From positions 1,994,501 through 2,058,500 of the forward strand of contig NZ_JAZIFY010000001.1 in assembly GCF_036634195.1 (NCBI RefSeq): 64,000 bases of DNA, written 5' to 3'. Shown here piece by piece: positions 24,787 to 33,186 of this stretch. The DNA is from Streptomyces sp. P9-A4. GTDB lineage: Bacteria > Actinomycetota > Actinomycetes > Streptomycetales > Streptomycetaceae. The notes under the pieces are model-generated. The model ran no database searches, was not told the DNA's origin, and was given only the letters and a program-made list of their open reading frames with translations. Within the stretch, counting starts at the first letter, position 1; every line of letters starts with the position of its first letter. Both the position numbers and the translations under genes were made by a program.

Positions 24787-24829
24787 AAGATGACGGAGGC
24801 TTTACACAGAGGCCTCACGAAGAGCCCCG

Positions 24830-24892
24830 CGCGTGACGCGTACGCGTGACGCGCGCGTATGCCGCCCGCGCATGCCGCGCCCGCGTGACGCG
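24830..24892. repeat. Three copies of CGCGTGACGCG in the exporter-panB intergenic region
   Basis: Exact 11-bp copies begin at 24830, 24843 and 24882. Between the last two lie ATGCCGC repeats. They sit upstream of panB, on the far side of the exporter operator. Confidence 0.55.
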
Positions 24893-25009
24893 CCGGTGTG
24901 AACAGCACCACTCCGGCCCACTTCCCCGTCCGCCCGGCGAAGTGCCACCATGGATGTGGTCCGGGGACGCCGTCAGGGCGCCTCGAGATGACACAAGGAG
25001 CCGTGCACC

Positions 25010-25873
25010 ATGACGCTTCAGGCTGCCCAGAATCCGCCCGCCGACAGCAGCAAGGCGCTGTACGGCGGCAAGGGCACGCGCCGTCTCACCGTCCACGACA
25101 TCGCCGCCGCCAAGACCCGTGGCGAGAAGTGGCCCATGCTCACCGCCTACGACGCCATGACCGCCTCGGTCTTCGACGAGGCCGGCATCCCGGTGATCCT
25201 CGTCGGCGACTCCATGGGCAACTGTCACCTCGGTTACGACACCACCGTGCCCGTCACGATGGACGAGATGACCCTGCTCTCCGCCGCCGTCGTCCGGGGC
25301 ACCCGGCGCGCCCTCGTGGTCGGCGACCTCCCCTTCGGTTCGTACCAGGAAGGGCCCGTCCAGGCCCTGCGCAACGCCACCCGGCTCGTGAAGGACGCCG
25401 GCGTCGGGGCGATCAAGCTGGAGGGCGGCGAGCGTTCGCTGCCGCAGACCGAGCTGCTCGTCCAGGCCGGCATCCCCGTCATGTCCCACCTGGGCCTCAC
25501 CCCGCAGTCCGTGAACACCATGGGCTACCGGGTGCAGGGCCGTTCCGACGAAGCCGCGCACAAGCTGCTCCGCGACGCCAAGGCGGCGCAGGACGCGGGC
25601 GCGTTCGCGGTCGTCCTGGAGCTGGTGCCGGCCGAGCTGGCCGCCGAGGTCACCCGCTCGCTGCACATCCCGACCGTCGGCATCGGGGCGGGCCCCGGCA
25701 CCGACGCCCAGGTCCTCGTCTGGACCGACATGGCCGGCCTGACCGGCGGCAAGGTCCCGCGCTTCACCAAGCAGTACGCCAACCTCCGCGAGACGCTCGG
25801 CGACGCCGCGCGCGCCTTCGCCGAGGACGTCAGCGGCGGGGCGTTCCCCGCCGAGGAGCACACCTTCCACTAG
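25010..25873 (+). CDS. panB: 3-methyl-2-oxobutanoate hydroxymethyltransferase
   Basis: PanB transfers a hydroxymethyl group from methylene-tetrahydrofolate to alpha-ketoisovalerate to give ketopantoate, the first committed step of pantothenate/CoA synthesis. The 287-aa length is normal. Visible features are M-L-T-A-Y-D-A at strand 1, the metal Asp in V-G-D-S-M-G (near residue 66), K-L-E-G-G with catalytic/metal Glu, H-L-G-L-T-P-Q-S, and V-G-I-G-A-G-P-G-T-D. An AAGGAG ribosome-binding site precedes the ATG. panC and panD are not adjacent, and a strong hairpin follows, so it appears monocistronic. Confidence 0.95.
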   Translation: MTLQAAQNPPADSSKALYGGKGTRRLTVHDIAAAKTRGEKWPMLTAYDAMTASVFDEAGIPVILVGDSMGNCHLGYDTTVPVTMDEMTLLSAAVVRGTRRALVVGDLPFGSYQEGPVQALRNATRLVKDAGVGAIKLEGGERSLPQTELLVQAGIPVMSHLGLTPQSVNTMGYRVQGRSDEAAHKLLRDAKAAQDAGAFAVVLELVPAELAAEVTRSLHIPTVGIGAGPGTDAQVLVWTDMAGLTGGKVPRFTKQYANLRETLGDAARAFAEDVSGGAFPAEEHTFH

Positions 25874-25972
25874 GTCGTGCGGCACGGGGACCCCTGTCCC
25901 CGCATCCGGCGGCCGGGGCCCGTTCCCACGGGTCCCGGCCGTTCGTCGTCCCGTCCCGTCCCGTCCCGTACG

Positions 25973-26018
25973 ACGTCCCGTGCGGTCCCGCGCCCCGTCC
26001 CGGGACCGCACGGGACGT
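25973..26018 (+). terminator. Strong hairpin (18-bp perfect stem) downstream of panB
   Basis: The 18-nt arm at 25973-25990 is exactly complementary to 26001-26018 around a 10-nt loop. Flanking CCCGTCCC/GGGACGGG repeats could lengthen the stem. It lies 100 bp after the panB stop and is followed by another promoterless-looking stretch before the DUF2690 gene. Confidence 0.75.
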
Positions 26019-26111
26019 GGATCGGGACGGGAACCCGTTGTCCGGCGGATCCGGCGCGTGGAACGGTCGCACCGCACCCCGCACACCGCTCCCACCGCAC
26101 CGGAGGACGTC

Positions 26112-26582
26112 TTGCGCATCTCCCCCACCCTCAAGCGCGCCGCGGTCACCACCGCCGCCGGCATCGCACTCGTCACCGGCTTCTCGGGCAGTGCCCAGGC
26201 CGGCTCCGGATACGACTTCCAGAACCCCGCCTCCTCCAGCTGCGCCTCCGACGCCTACACCGCCAAGTCCACCGCGCTGTACGCGCAGCGCAGCGGCGCC
26301 CAGGTCGGCACCATCCAGCTGCGCTACAGCCCCTCCTGCCGCACGGTCTGGTCCCGCGTCTACTCCAACGGGTCGCAGGTGGACGGGTCCACCTTCCGCC
26401 AGGAGACCAACACGTACTCCGGCCACTGCATCAGCGGCGCCCTCTGGGACTCGGGCCTCGGCCAGTACTACTGCTACACCGCGATGCTCAACGACGCCGG
26501 CTACACCTCGTACGCCGAGGGCGTGGCCAACAACAGCTCGAACTCCGACAGCTCGCAGTGGGGCAACACCTCGGCCTACTGA
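26112..26582 (+). CDS. Secreted DUF2690 protein
   Basis: A 156-aa exported protein starts at TTG (26112), supported by a GGAGGA ribosome-binding site 5 nt upstream. It has a signal peptide (K-R-A-A-V-T-T-A-A-G-I-A-L-V-T-G) with cleavage near A-Q-A-G at about residue 30. The mature part has the DUF2690 core: a cysteine in S-S-C-A-S-D-A-Y, then I-Q-L-R-Y-S-P-S-C-R-T-V-W-S-R-V. A second half is rich in Ser/Tyr with two more cysteines (S-G-H-C-I-S-G and Y-Y-C-Y-T), suggesting disulfides. Function is unknown. It is bracketed by two very strong hairpins and so is transcriptionally insulated. Confidence 0.82.
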   Translation: MRISPTLKRAAVTTAAGIALVTGFSGSAQAGSGYDFQNPASSSCASDAYTAKSTALYAQRSGAQVGTIQLRYSPSCRTVWSRVYSNGSQVDGSTFRQETNTYSGHCISGALWDSGLGQYYCYTAMLNDAGYTSYAEGVANNSSNSDSSQWGNTSAY

Positions 26583-26599
26583 CCGCCTCCGGCCCCGTG

Positions 26600-26659
26600 C
26601 CGACAGACGGCCGACAGCCCCGCCGACCGATGTCGGCGGGGCTGTCGGCCGTCTGTCGG
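26600..26659 (+). terminator. Very strong hairpin terminator (28-bp perfect stem) before the ABC exporter
   Basis: Arm 26600-26627 is exactly complementary to 26632-26659, leaving a 4-nt loop CGAT. It starts 18 bp after the DUF2690 stop and ends only 34 bp before the ABC ATPase ATG. The exporter promoter must therefore overlap or lie within the hairpin region, or transcription must read through it. Confidence 0.8.
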
Positions 26660-26693
26660 GGGATTGTCGGTGGCGGCTGGTCTAGTGGTGGAC

Positions 26694-27686
26694 ATGACGC
26701 GATCACACACCAACGCCATCGAGGTCCGGGGCCTCGTGAAGCACTTCGGCGACACCAAGGCCCTCGACGGGGTCGACCTGGACGTCCAGGAGGGCACCGT
26801 CCTCGGTGTGCTCGGGCCGAACGGCGCGGGGAAGACCACCCTCGTCCGCTGTCTGTCCACCCTGCTGGTCCCGGATGCCGGGCACGCCACCGTCGCCGGG
26901 TACGACGTGGTGAAGCACCCCCGCCAGCTGCGCCGCACCATAGGACTCACCGGTCAGTACGCCTCGGTCGACGAGAAGCTGTCCGGCTGGGAGAACCTGT
27001 ACATGATCGGGCGGCTGCTCGACCTCTCCCGCTCCGACGCCCGCCGCCGCGCGGACGAGATGCTGGAGCGCTTCTCCCTCACCGACGCCGCCAAGCGGCC
27101 CGCGATGACCTACTCCGGCGGCATGCGGCGCCGCCTCGACCTCGCCGCCTCGATGATCGGCCGGCCGGCCGTCCTCTACCTGGACGAGCCGACCACCGGC
27201 CTCGACCCCCGCACCCGCAACGAGGTGTGGGACGAGGTTCAGCGGATGGTCTCCGAGGGCGTCACCGTCCTCCTCACCACCCAGTACATGGAGGAGGCGG
27301 AGCAGCTCGCGAGCGAGCTGACCGTCATAGACCGGGGCAAGGTCATCGCCCGGGGCGGGGTGGACGAACTGAAGGCCAAGGTCGGCGGCCGGACCCTGAA
27401 GGTCCGCCCGGTGGACCCGGACCGGCTGCCGGAGATGGCCGCCGCGCTCCGCGAGACCGGGCTCGACGGGATCGCCGGCGCGACGGTCGTGGCCGACGAG
27501 GGCGCGCTGTACGTGCCGATCCTCACCGACGAGCAGCTGACGGCCGTCGTGGGCCTGCTCGGCGCCCGCGGTTTCGGCATCGCCCACATCGGCACCCATC
27601 TGCCCAGCCTGGACGAGGTGTTCCTCGCCATCACCGGCGAGAAGACCGCCGATTCCGTCGAGACCCACGAGGAGGTCGCCGCATGA
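26694..27686 (+). CDS. ABC transporter ATPase, DrrA-like (daunorubicin-resistance family)
   Basis: This is the 330-aa nucleotide-binding subunit of an export ABC transporter. The Walker A G-P-N-G-A-G-K-T-T is near residue 41, the signature Y-S-G-G-M-R-R-R near 141 and the Walker B V-L-Y-L-D-E-P-T-T-G-L-D near 160. The H-loop position reads T-T-Q-Y-M-E-E-A-E-Q, with Gln in place of His, as in DrrA-type ATPases. The C terminus has the DrrA extension (L-P-S-L-D-E-V-F-L-A-I-T-G). The stop overlaps the permease ATG as ATGA, so the two are coupled. Substrates of this class are antibiotics or lipids; which applies here is unknown. The ATG at 26694 was chosen over a GTG ten codons upstream that would fall just after the terminator stem. 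Confidence 0.92.
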   Translation: MTRSHTNAIEVRGLVKHFGDTKALDGVDLDVQEGTVLGVLGPNGAGKTTLVRCLSTLLVPDAGHATVAGYDVVKHPRQLRRTIGLTGQYASVDEKLSGWENLYMIGRLLDLSRSDARRRADEMLERFSLTDAAKRPAMTYSGGMRRRLDLAASMIGRPAVLYLDEPTTGLDPRTRNEVWDEVQRMVSEGVTVLLTTQYMEEAEQLASELTVIDRGKVIARGGVDELKAKVGGRTLKVRPVDPDRLPEMAAALRETGLDGIAGATVVADEGALYVPILTDEQLTAVVGLLGARGFGIAHIGTHLPSLDEVFLAITGEKTADSVETHEEVAA

Positions 27687-28537
27687 GCACGACCACGGTC
27701 ACCAAGTCCCCCGTCGGCACGCCGAGTCCGGCGCCGGCACGGCGCGGCCCCGTCGCCGAGGGCCGGATAGGCCTGCGCGGCAACCTGCGCCACATCAGCG
27801 CCCTGGCCCGCCGCAACGCCCTGCAGATCAAGCAGGACCCGGAGTCGATGTTCGACGCCGTGATGATGCCGATCATCTTCATCCTGCTGTTCGTGTACGT
27901 CTTCGGCGGCGCCATCGCCGGCAAGGGCAACAACGACGCGTACGTCAACTACGTGACCCCCGGCCTGATGGCGATGATGGGCATGAACATCGCGATGGCC
28001 GTCGGCGTCGGCATCAACGACGACTTCAAGAAGGGGGTCATGGACCGGTTCCGGACGATGCCGATCGCCCGGTCCTCCGTCCTGATCGCGAAGATCGTCG
28101 TCGAGGTCGGCCGGATGCTGATCGCCACCGCGATCCTGCTCGGCATGGGCTTCCTGCTCGGCCTGGAGATCCAGACCTCGGTCCTGCACCTCTTCGCCGC
28201 GATCGGTCTCTCGATGGTCTTCGGGGCGTCGCTGATGTGGATCTTCATCCTGCTCGGTCTCACCATGAAGACCGCCCAGGCCGTCCAGGGCATGGCGATG
28301 CTGGTCCTGATGCCGCTGCAGTTCGGCTCGTCGATCTTCGCCCCGCCGACCTCGATGCCCGGCTGGCTGGAGACCTTCACCGACTACAACCCGCTGTCCA
28401 ACCTCGCCGACGCCGCCCGGGCCCTGATCAACGGCGGCCCGGTCGCCCACTCGGTGTGGATGACCCTCGGCTGGTCGCTGGTGATCACGGCCGTGACGGC
28501 GCCGCTGGCGGTGGCCAAGTTCCGCAAGAAGACCTGA
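27683..28537 (+). CDS. ABC transporter permease, DrrB-like (ABC-2 type)
   Basis: This is the 284-aa membrane subunit paired with the preceding ATPase through a 4-nt start/stop overlap. After a polar 50-residue N terminus come six hydrophobic segments of the ABC-2 export family. Recognisable DrrB-like features are the Q-D-P-E-S-M-F-D-A region before helix 1, F-K-K-G-V-M-D-R-F-R-T-M-P-I-A-R-S in the cytoplasmic coupling loop, and F-T-D-Y-N-P-L-S-N-L-A-D-A-A-R near the end. It exports an unidentified hydrophobic compound. A divergent partner regulator is not apparent; the next gene is convergent. Confidence 0.9.
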   Translation: MSTTTVTKSPVGTPSPAPARRGPVAEGRIGLRGNLRHISALARRNALQIKQDPESMFDAVMMPIIFILLFVYVFGGAIAGKGNNDAYVNYVTPGLMAMMGMNIAMAVGVGINDDFKKGVMDRFRTMPIARSSVLIAKIVVEVGRMLIATAILLGMGFLLGLEIQTSVLHLFAAIGLSMVFGASLMWIFILLGLTMKTAQAVQGMAMLVLMPLQFGSSIFAPPTSMPGWLETFTDYNPLSNLADAARALINGGPVAHSVWMTLGWSLVITAVTAPLAVAKFRKKT

Positions 28538-28564
28538 GCCGGGTACGGGGGTCCCTCCGGGGGA

Positions 28565-31500
28565 TCAGGACTCGGCGCGCTCACTGATCGCGTCGGCGGC
28601 GCGACCGAGCAGGGCGGCGGCCTCCCCGAGGGAGAGGCCGCCGCCCTCGGCGTACGCGGCCTCGAACTCCCCGTCCCCGAGGGCGGACCGGCACAGTTCC
28701 GTCGCCCGCTCCCGGTTCTCCCGCTCGATGGGCGGCGCGAGGTGCCCGGGCGGCGTCAGCCCCTCGTACGCGCCGAGCAGCACCCCCGCCGTACGGGCCG
28801 AGGGGCCGCCGAGCCCGGCGAGCGCCCAGGAGGCGCTGATCAGATGGGTCGACGGCATCTGTGGCGCGACCATCTGCGAGAGGCCGCCGAGGGAGCGCTC
28901 GTACGCCCGCCGGGCCGTCACGAGCGCCGAGGCGTACCGCCCGTCGAGGTTGTCCACCCAGCTGAGGCTGCCGAGCGCGAAGCCCTCGAAGATGGAGAAC
29001 GTCTCCGAGCTGAACAGCTTCTGGGAGCCGAACTCGTCGAGCAGCCCCTCCAGATGCGCCCGGGCCTCGGCCGTCCGGCCGGTCCGGCCGAGCAGCAGCG
29101 CCAGGAAGATCCGCCCGGCCAGCATCGGTTCGTGGCCCCGGCCGTGCTCCCCCTCCACCACCGCGCGCAGGATGACCTCCGCCTCCACGCCGCGGCCGGT
29201 CTCGATCAGCATGTCGGCGTAGCGTGCGCGCAGCAGCGCCATCTGGGACTGGGCGCCGATCCGTTCCGCGTACGTGATGGCGTCGGCGTAGTCCTGGGCC
29301 GCGCCCTCGAACTCCAGCCGCCGCTCGCGGGCCTCGGCGCGCGAGGACAGCGCCTCGGCCGCGCCCCAGGAGTCCCCGAGGCGGACGAAGATCTCCAGGC
29401 TCTCCTCGGCGTCGGCGCTCGCCCGCTCGGCCAGGTCGGCCCGGTTGGCGAGCATGTTGGCGCGCAGCTGGAGGGCGTTGGCGAGCTCCCACTCGCTGCC
29501 GTGGCGGCGGCAGGCGGTGACGTGTTCCTCCAGGGCCTCGCCCATGCGGCCCGGTTCGCCGATGAGGAGGACGGCGAAGACCGTGAAGGAGCCGGGCAGC
29601 CGGCAGGTCTGCGGGAGCCCCGGCGGGTAGATCTCGTTGATCCGCCGCAGCCGCGCGACCCCGGCGGGGGTGGTCCAGCGGCCGGTGTCGTAGTCCATGT
29701 TGAGCAGCTCGATGAGCCGCACCCCGCGCCGGGCCTCCCAGCGCTGCTCCTCGGAGAGCGGCAGCGGTACGACGGTGCACGGCTCGTGCAGCGGTACGAC
29801 GGGGGCGGCGGGCGTCCCGAACGGGTCGGGCCCGAGCGCGGCGACGGACTCCGCCCAGTGGAGGGCGTCGGCGCGCAGGTCGCGCATCTGCCAGTACCAG
29901 AGCAGCGAGTGGACGAGGACGAGGGCCTCGTCCTCGTCGCGGGCGTCGACGGCGCGGCGCATCGCCGAGCGGATGTTCCCGTACTCGACGGCGAACCGGG
30001 CCATGGCCTCGACCTGCCGGGAACCGCGCAGCTCGGGGTCGGAACGGCGGGCGAGTTCGCGGTAGTACGTGCGGTGCCGGCGCTCGACGGCGCCCCGCTC
30101 CCCCGCCTCGTCGAGCCGCTCCCCGGCGTACTCGGCGACGGTCTCCAGCAGCCGGAACCGCATACCGGTGTCGCCGGGCGCGGCGACGACGAGCGATTTG
30201 TCGACGAGGGCACCGAGCAGGTCGAGGACGGCGGGCACCCCACCGGGGCCGCGCTCGTCGGCGCGCTCCTCCCCCGGGTCCCCCTCCCCCGCGCAGACCG
30301 CCTCCGCCGCCTCCAGGCCGCAGCCGCCCGTGAAGACCGCGAGACGGCGCAGGACCGACCGTTCGGCGTCGTCCAGGAGGTCCCACGACCAGTCCACGAC
30401 CGCCCGCAGGGTCTGCTGCCGGGGCAGCACCGTGCGTGCCCCCGAGGTCAGCAGCCGGAACCGGTCGTCGAGCCGGTCCGCGATCTGGCGCAGGGTCAGC
30501 ATCCGCAGCCGCGCCGCCGCCAGTTCGATGGCGAGCGGCAGGCCGTCGAGCCGGCGTACGACCTCGCCCGCGGCGACCGGGTCGTCCTGGGTCACGAACC
30601 CCGGGCGGACCGCCGCACCCCGCTCCCCGAGCAGCCGCAGCGCCATCCCGGTGGGCAGGGGGCCGAGGGGCCGGATCGCCTCCCCGGGGACGCCGAGCGG
30701 CTCCCGGCTCGTCGCGAGCACCCGGAGCTCGGGGCAGCGTGCGAGCAGGGCCTCGGCCAGTTCGGCCGCCGCGCCGACGAGGTGTTCGCAGTTGTCGAGG
30801 AGGAGGAGCATCCGCCGCCCGGCGCAGTGCTCGACGAGCCGGGCCATGGGGTATCCCCTGGACGAAGTCCTTGGGGAAGGATCGCCCCCGCCACGCAGTT
30901 CCTCGGCTCCGGCACCGCGCAGTACGGTCTCGCGGGCGCCGACCGCGGCGAGGACCACCTCGGCGACGGCCTCCGGGTCCCGTACGGGCGCGAGCTCCGC
31001 CACCCAGACGCCGTCCGGCCAGTCCCCGGCGCCCCGCTCGGCGGCCTCCTGCGACAGCCGGGTCTTCCCGGCCCCGCCGGGCCCGAGGAGCGTCACGAGC
31101 CGGGCGCGGCGCAGGTCCTCGCGGACCAGGGCGATCTCCTCGTCGCGCCCGACGAAACTGGTGAGCCGGGCCCGGAGGTTACCGGGGGCCGCGGGCCGCG
31201 CCGCCGGAGGATCGGCGGCGGGCGGGGCGGCGGGCCGGGCCTCGGGCGGGGCGGTGGGCGCTGCCGGGGCCAGGAGCTCCGCGTGGAGGGCGCGCAGGGC
31301 GGGGGACGGGTCGGTGCCGAGGCGGTTGGCGAGGGCGCGGCGGACCGACTCGTACGCCGCGAGCGCCTCGGCCGCGCGTCCGGTGTCCCGCAGGGCACGG
31401 ATCCGGAGGACCTGGAGGGGCTCGTCCAGCGGGTGGGCCGCGCAGAGGGCGGTCAGCTCGGGGAGCGCCGCGTGCGCCTCGCCGAGGGCGAGGGCCGCGC

Positions 31501-31984
31501 CGAGCCGGGCGCGGCGGGCGTCGAGGCGGCGGGCCTCCCAGCGGGCGGCCTCCGCGTCCCGGTCCGGCAGATCGGCGAGGGCTGGACCGCGCCACAGGCC
31601 CAGGGCCTCGTCGAGGAGGGCGGCGGCCCCGGCCGGGTCGCCGGCGGCGAGGGCGGCCACCCCTTCGACGGCGAGGTGCTCGAAGCGGCGGGCGTCGACG
31701 TCCTGGGGCCGGGCGTCGAGCCGGTAGCCGCCCTCGGCGGAGACGATCCGGTCGCGTCCGAGGGCCTTGCGGAGCCGTCCGACCAGGGCCTGGAGCGCGG
31801 CGACGGCGTCGGCGGGCGGCTCGTCGCCGTGCCAGACCTCGTCGACGAGGTCGGGCACGGGCACGGTCCGGCCCGCCCGCAGGACGAGGACGGTGAGCAG
31901 CGCACGGACCCGCGGGCCGCCGACGGACACATCGGTGCCTTCGGGGGTGCGGGCGAGGGTTGGACCGAGGACGGAGTAGCGCAC
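28565..31984 (-). CDS. AfsR/SARP-type ATPase transcriptional regulator (BTAD + NB-ARC + TPR)
   Basis: A 1139-aa signalling regulator. Domain order: N-terminal OmpR-like winged-helix DNA-binding domain (G-P-R-V-R-A-L-L-T-V-L near residue 25; D-L-V-D-E-V-W-H-G-D-E-P-P), then a bacterial transcriptional activation domain (R-F-E-H-L onward to about 250). A Pro/Ala-rich linker follows, then an NB-ARC ATPase with Walker A G-P-G-G-A-G-K-T near 300 and Walker B L-L-L-L-D-N-C-E-H-L near 391, and a TPR-like helical half. The start is GTG at 31984. Residues about 367-378 derive from a palindromic element and look like an insertion in a surface loop. Such proteins switch on antibiotic or secondary-metabolite genes; the target is unknown. 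It is convergent with the DrrAB-like exporter. Confidence 0.9.
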   Translation of the reverse strand: MRYSVLGPTLARTPEGTDVSVGGPRVRALLTVLVLRAGRTVPVPDLVDEVWHGDEPPADAVAALQALVGRLRKALGRDRIVSAEGGYRLDARPQDVDARRFEHLAVEGVAALAAGDPAGAAALLDEALGLWRGPALADLPDRDAEAARWEARRLDARRARLGAALALGEAHAALPELTALCAAHPLDEPLQVLRIRALRDTGRAAEALAAYESVRRALANRLGTDPSPALRALHAELLAPAAPTAPPEARPAAPPAADPPAARPAAPGNLRARLTSFVGRDEEIALVREDLRRARLVTLLGPGGAGKTRLSQEAAERGAGDWPDGVWVAELAPVRDPEAVAEVVLAAVGARETVLRGAGAEELRGGGDPSPRTSSRGYPMARLVEHCAGRRMLLLLDNCEHLVGAAAELAEALLARCPELRVLATSREPLGVPGEAIRPLGPLPTGMALRLLGERGAAVRPGFVTQDDPVAAGEVVRRLDGLPLAIELAAARLRMLTLRQIADRLDDRFRLLTSGARTVLPRQQTLRAVVDWSWDLLDDAERSVLRRLAVFTGGCGLEAAEAVCAGEGDPGEERADERGPGGVPAVLDLLGALVDKSLVVAAPGDTGMRFRLLETVAEYAGERLDEAGERGAVERRHRTYYRELARRSDPELRGSRQVEAMARFAVEYGNIRSAMRRAVDARDEDEALVLVHSLLWYWQMRDLRADALHWAESVAALGPDPFGTPAAPVVPLHEPCTVVPLPLSEEQRWEARRGVRLIELLNMDYDTGRWTTPAGVARLRRINEIYPPGLPQTCRLPGSFTVFAVLLIGEPGRMGEALEEHVTACRRHGSEWELANALQLRANMLANRADLAERASADAEESLEIFVRLGDSWGAAEALSSRAEARERRLEFEGAAQDYADAITYAERIGAQSQMALLRARYADMLIETGRGVEAEVILRAVVEGEHGRGHEPMLAGRIFLALLLGRTGRTAEARAHLEGLLDEFGSQKLFSSETFSIFEGFALGSLSWVDNLDGRYASALVTARRAYERSLGGLSQMVAPQMPSTHLISASWALAGLGGPSARTAGVLLGAYEGLTPPGHLAPPIERENRERATELCRSALGDGEFEAAYAEGGGLSLGEAAALLGRAADAISERAES
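30855..30876. repeat. Short palindromic element inside the AfsR-like gene
   Basis: CCCC-T-GGAC, loop GAA, GTCC-TT-GGGG forms an 8-bp interrupted hairpin, with ATCC/GGAT extending it outward. It is read in frame as part of a low-complexity loop (D-P-S-P-R-T-S-S-R-G-Y-P) between the NB-ARC strands. It resembles a small dispersed palindrome I recall from other Streptomyces genomes. Confidence 0.55.
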
Positions 31985-32109
31985 GGGCCCATTCTCCGTG
32001 AGAAGGTCCCCGACTCCGGAACTCGCCCCGTCACCCGGTACGTTTCCCGCACATCAGGCAGCGCACGATCCCGTCTCCGTCCCGCCTCCGTCCCCTGGGA
32101 GCTCCCGCG

Positions 32110-32904
32110 ATGACCACGGCCACCACCCGGCGCCACGAACGGCGGATCAGTCCCGTCTTCCTGGCGATCCTCGCCGTCATGGCCGTCACCGGCTGGGCGG
32201 TGTGGACGGACTTCGCCGCCTCGCCCGGTCTGGCGGTCTTCCTCTTCGTGACCTCGGCGTGGGTGGTGTCGCTCTGTCTGCACGAGTACGCGCACGCCCG
32301 TACGGCCCTGCACGGCGGGGACATCACGGTGGGCGCGAAGGGCTATCTGACCCTGAACCCGCTCGCGTACACCCACGCGGTGCTGAGCATCGTGCTGCCG
32401 GTGCTGTTCGTGATCATGGGTGGGATCGGTCTGCCGGGCGGCGCGGTCTTCATCGACCAGGGCCGGATCAAGGGCCGCTGGAAGCACAGCCTGATCTCGG
32501 CGGCGGGCCCGCTGACGAACGTGCTGTTCGCGCTGGTCTGCACGGCGCCGTTCTGGCTGGACGCGCTCGACGGAGTGCCGATGACGTTCCGCTTCGCGCT
32601 GGCGTTCCTGGCGTTCCTCCAGGTGACGGCGGCGCTGCTGAACTTCCTGCCGGTGCCGGGGCTCGACGGCTACGGGGTCGTGGAGCCCTGGCTGTCGTAC
32701 AAGGTGAAGCGGCAGATCGAGCCGTACGCGCCGTACGGCTTCTTCATCGTGATCGCGCTGCTGTTCGTGCCCGCGCTGAACACGGCCTTCTTCGACGCGA
32801 TCGACGCGCTGCTGCGGTCGCTCGGGGTGCCGGAGGCGAGCCGCTACTGCGGCTCGCAGCTGTTCCGCTTCTGGCAGGGGACGCCGGAGTTCTGCGAGGT
32901 CTGA
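32110..32904 (+). CDS. Site-2 protease family membrane metalloprotease
   Basis: A 264-aa integral membrane protein of the S2P/M50 family. The zinc motif H-E-Y-A-H is near residue 58, inside the third helix. A second conserved site N-F-L-P-V-P-G-L-D-G (equivalent to the N-P-D-G aspartate motif) is near residues 178-187, and G-P-L-T-N lies between them. No PDZ domain is present, which places it in the short, non-PDZ group. It probably cleaves a membrane protein within the bilayer; the substrate is unknown. The ATG at 32110 is preceded by GGGAGCTCCCGCG. It is divergent from the AfsR-like gene. Confidence 0.88.
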   Translation: MTTATTRRHERRISPVFLAILAVMAVTGWAVWTDFAASPGLAVFLFVTSAWVVSLCLHEYAHARTALHGGDITVGAKGYLTLNPLAYTHAVLSIVLPVLFVIMGGIGLPGGAVFIDQGRIKGRWKHSLISAAGPLTNVLFALVCTAPFWLDALDGVPMTFRFALAFLAFLQVTAALLNFLPVPGLDGYGVVEPWLSYKVKRQIEPYAPYGFFIVIALLFVPALNTAFFDAIDALLRSLGVPEASRYCGSQLFRFWQGTPEFCEV

Positions 32905-32912
32905 GACCGGAC

Positions 32913-33098
32913 CTAGCCCTCCGCGGCGGCGGCCTTCTCCATCCTGGCGCGGCGGACGTAGTACCAGGCCATGTTCGAGGAGAGGCCGGCGAGCAGGATC
33001 CAGACGATGCCGAGGAGGCTGCCCTCGACGAAGGCGACGACGGCCGCGGTGACGGCCAGGGCGCAGACCACGAGGGCGTAGAGGGCGAGGCGGGGCAT
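32913..33098 (-). CDS. Small two-helix membrane protein
   Basis: A 61-aa product has two hydrophobic helices (residues about 4-22 and 28-43) separated by V-E-G-S, and a basic, Ala-rich C-terminal tail with Y-Y-V-R-R-A-R-M-E-K. Codon use is typical of a real gene. It is convergent with the site-2 protease gene (9 bp apart). Function is unknown. Confidence 0.65.
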   Translation of the reverse strand: MPRLALYALVVCALAVTAAVVAFVEGSLLGIVWILLAGLSSNMAWYYVRRARMEKAAAAEG

Positions 33099-33186
33099 GG
33101 GGGTCGGCTCCTGTCCGGGTACGGCTGCTGTGCCCGTCCAGTGTCCCCCATGCCCTCCGCCCCGCAGGGACCGGCTCGGGGCCGGC

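Noticed and set aside
28742..32113. More than 1100-codon open frame antisense to the AfsR-like regulator
   Set aside because: Shadow of the regulator; repetitive Gly/Arg/Glu/Gln composition with no recognisable motif.
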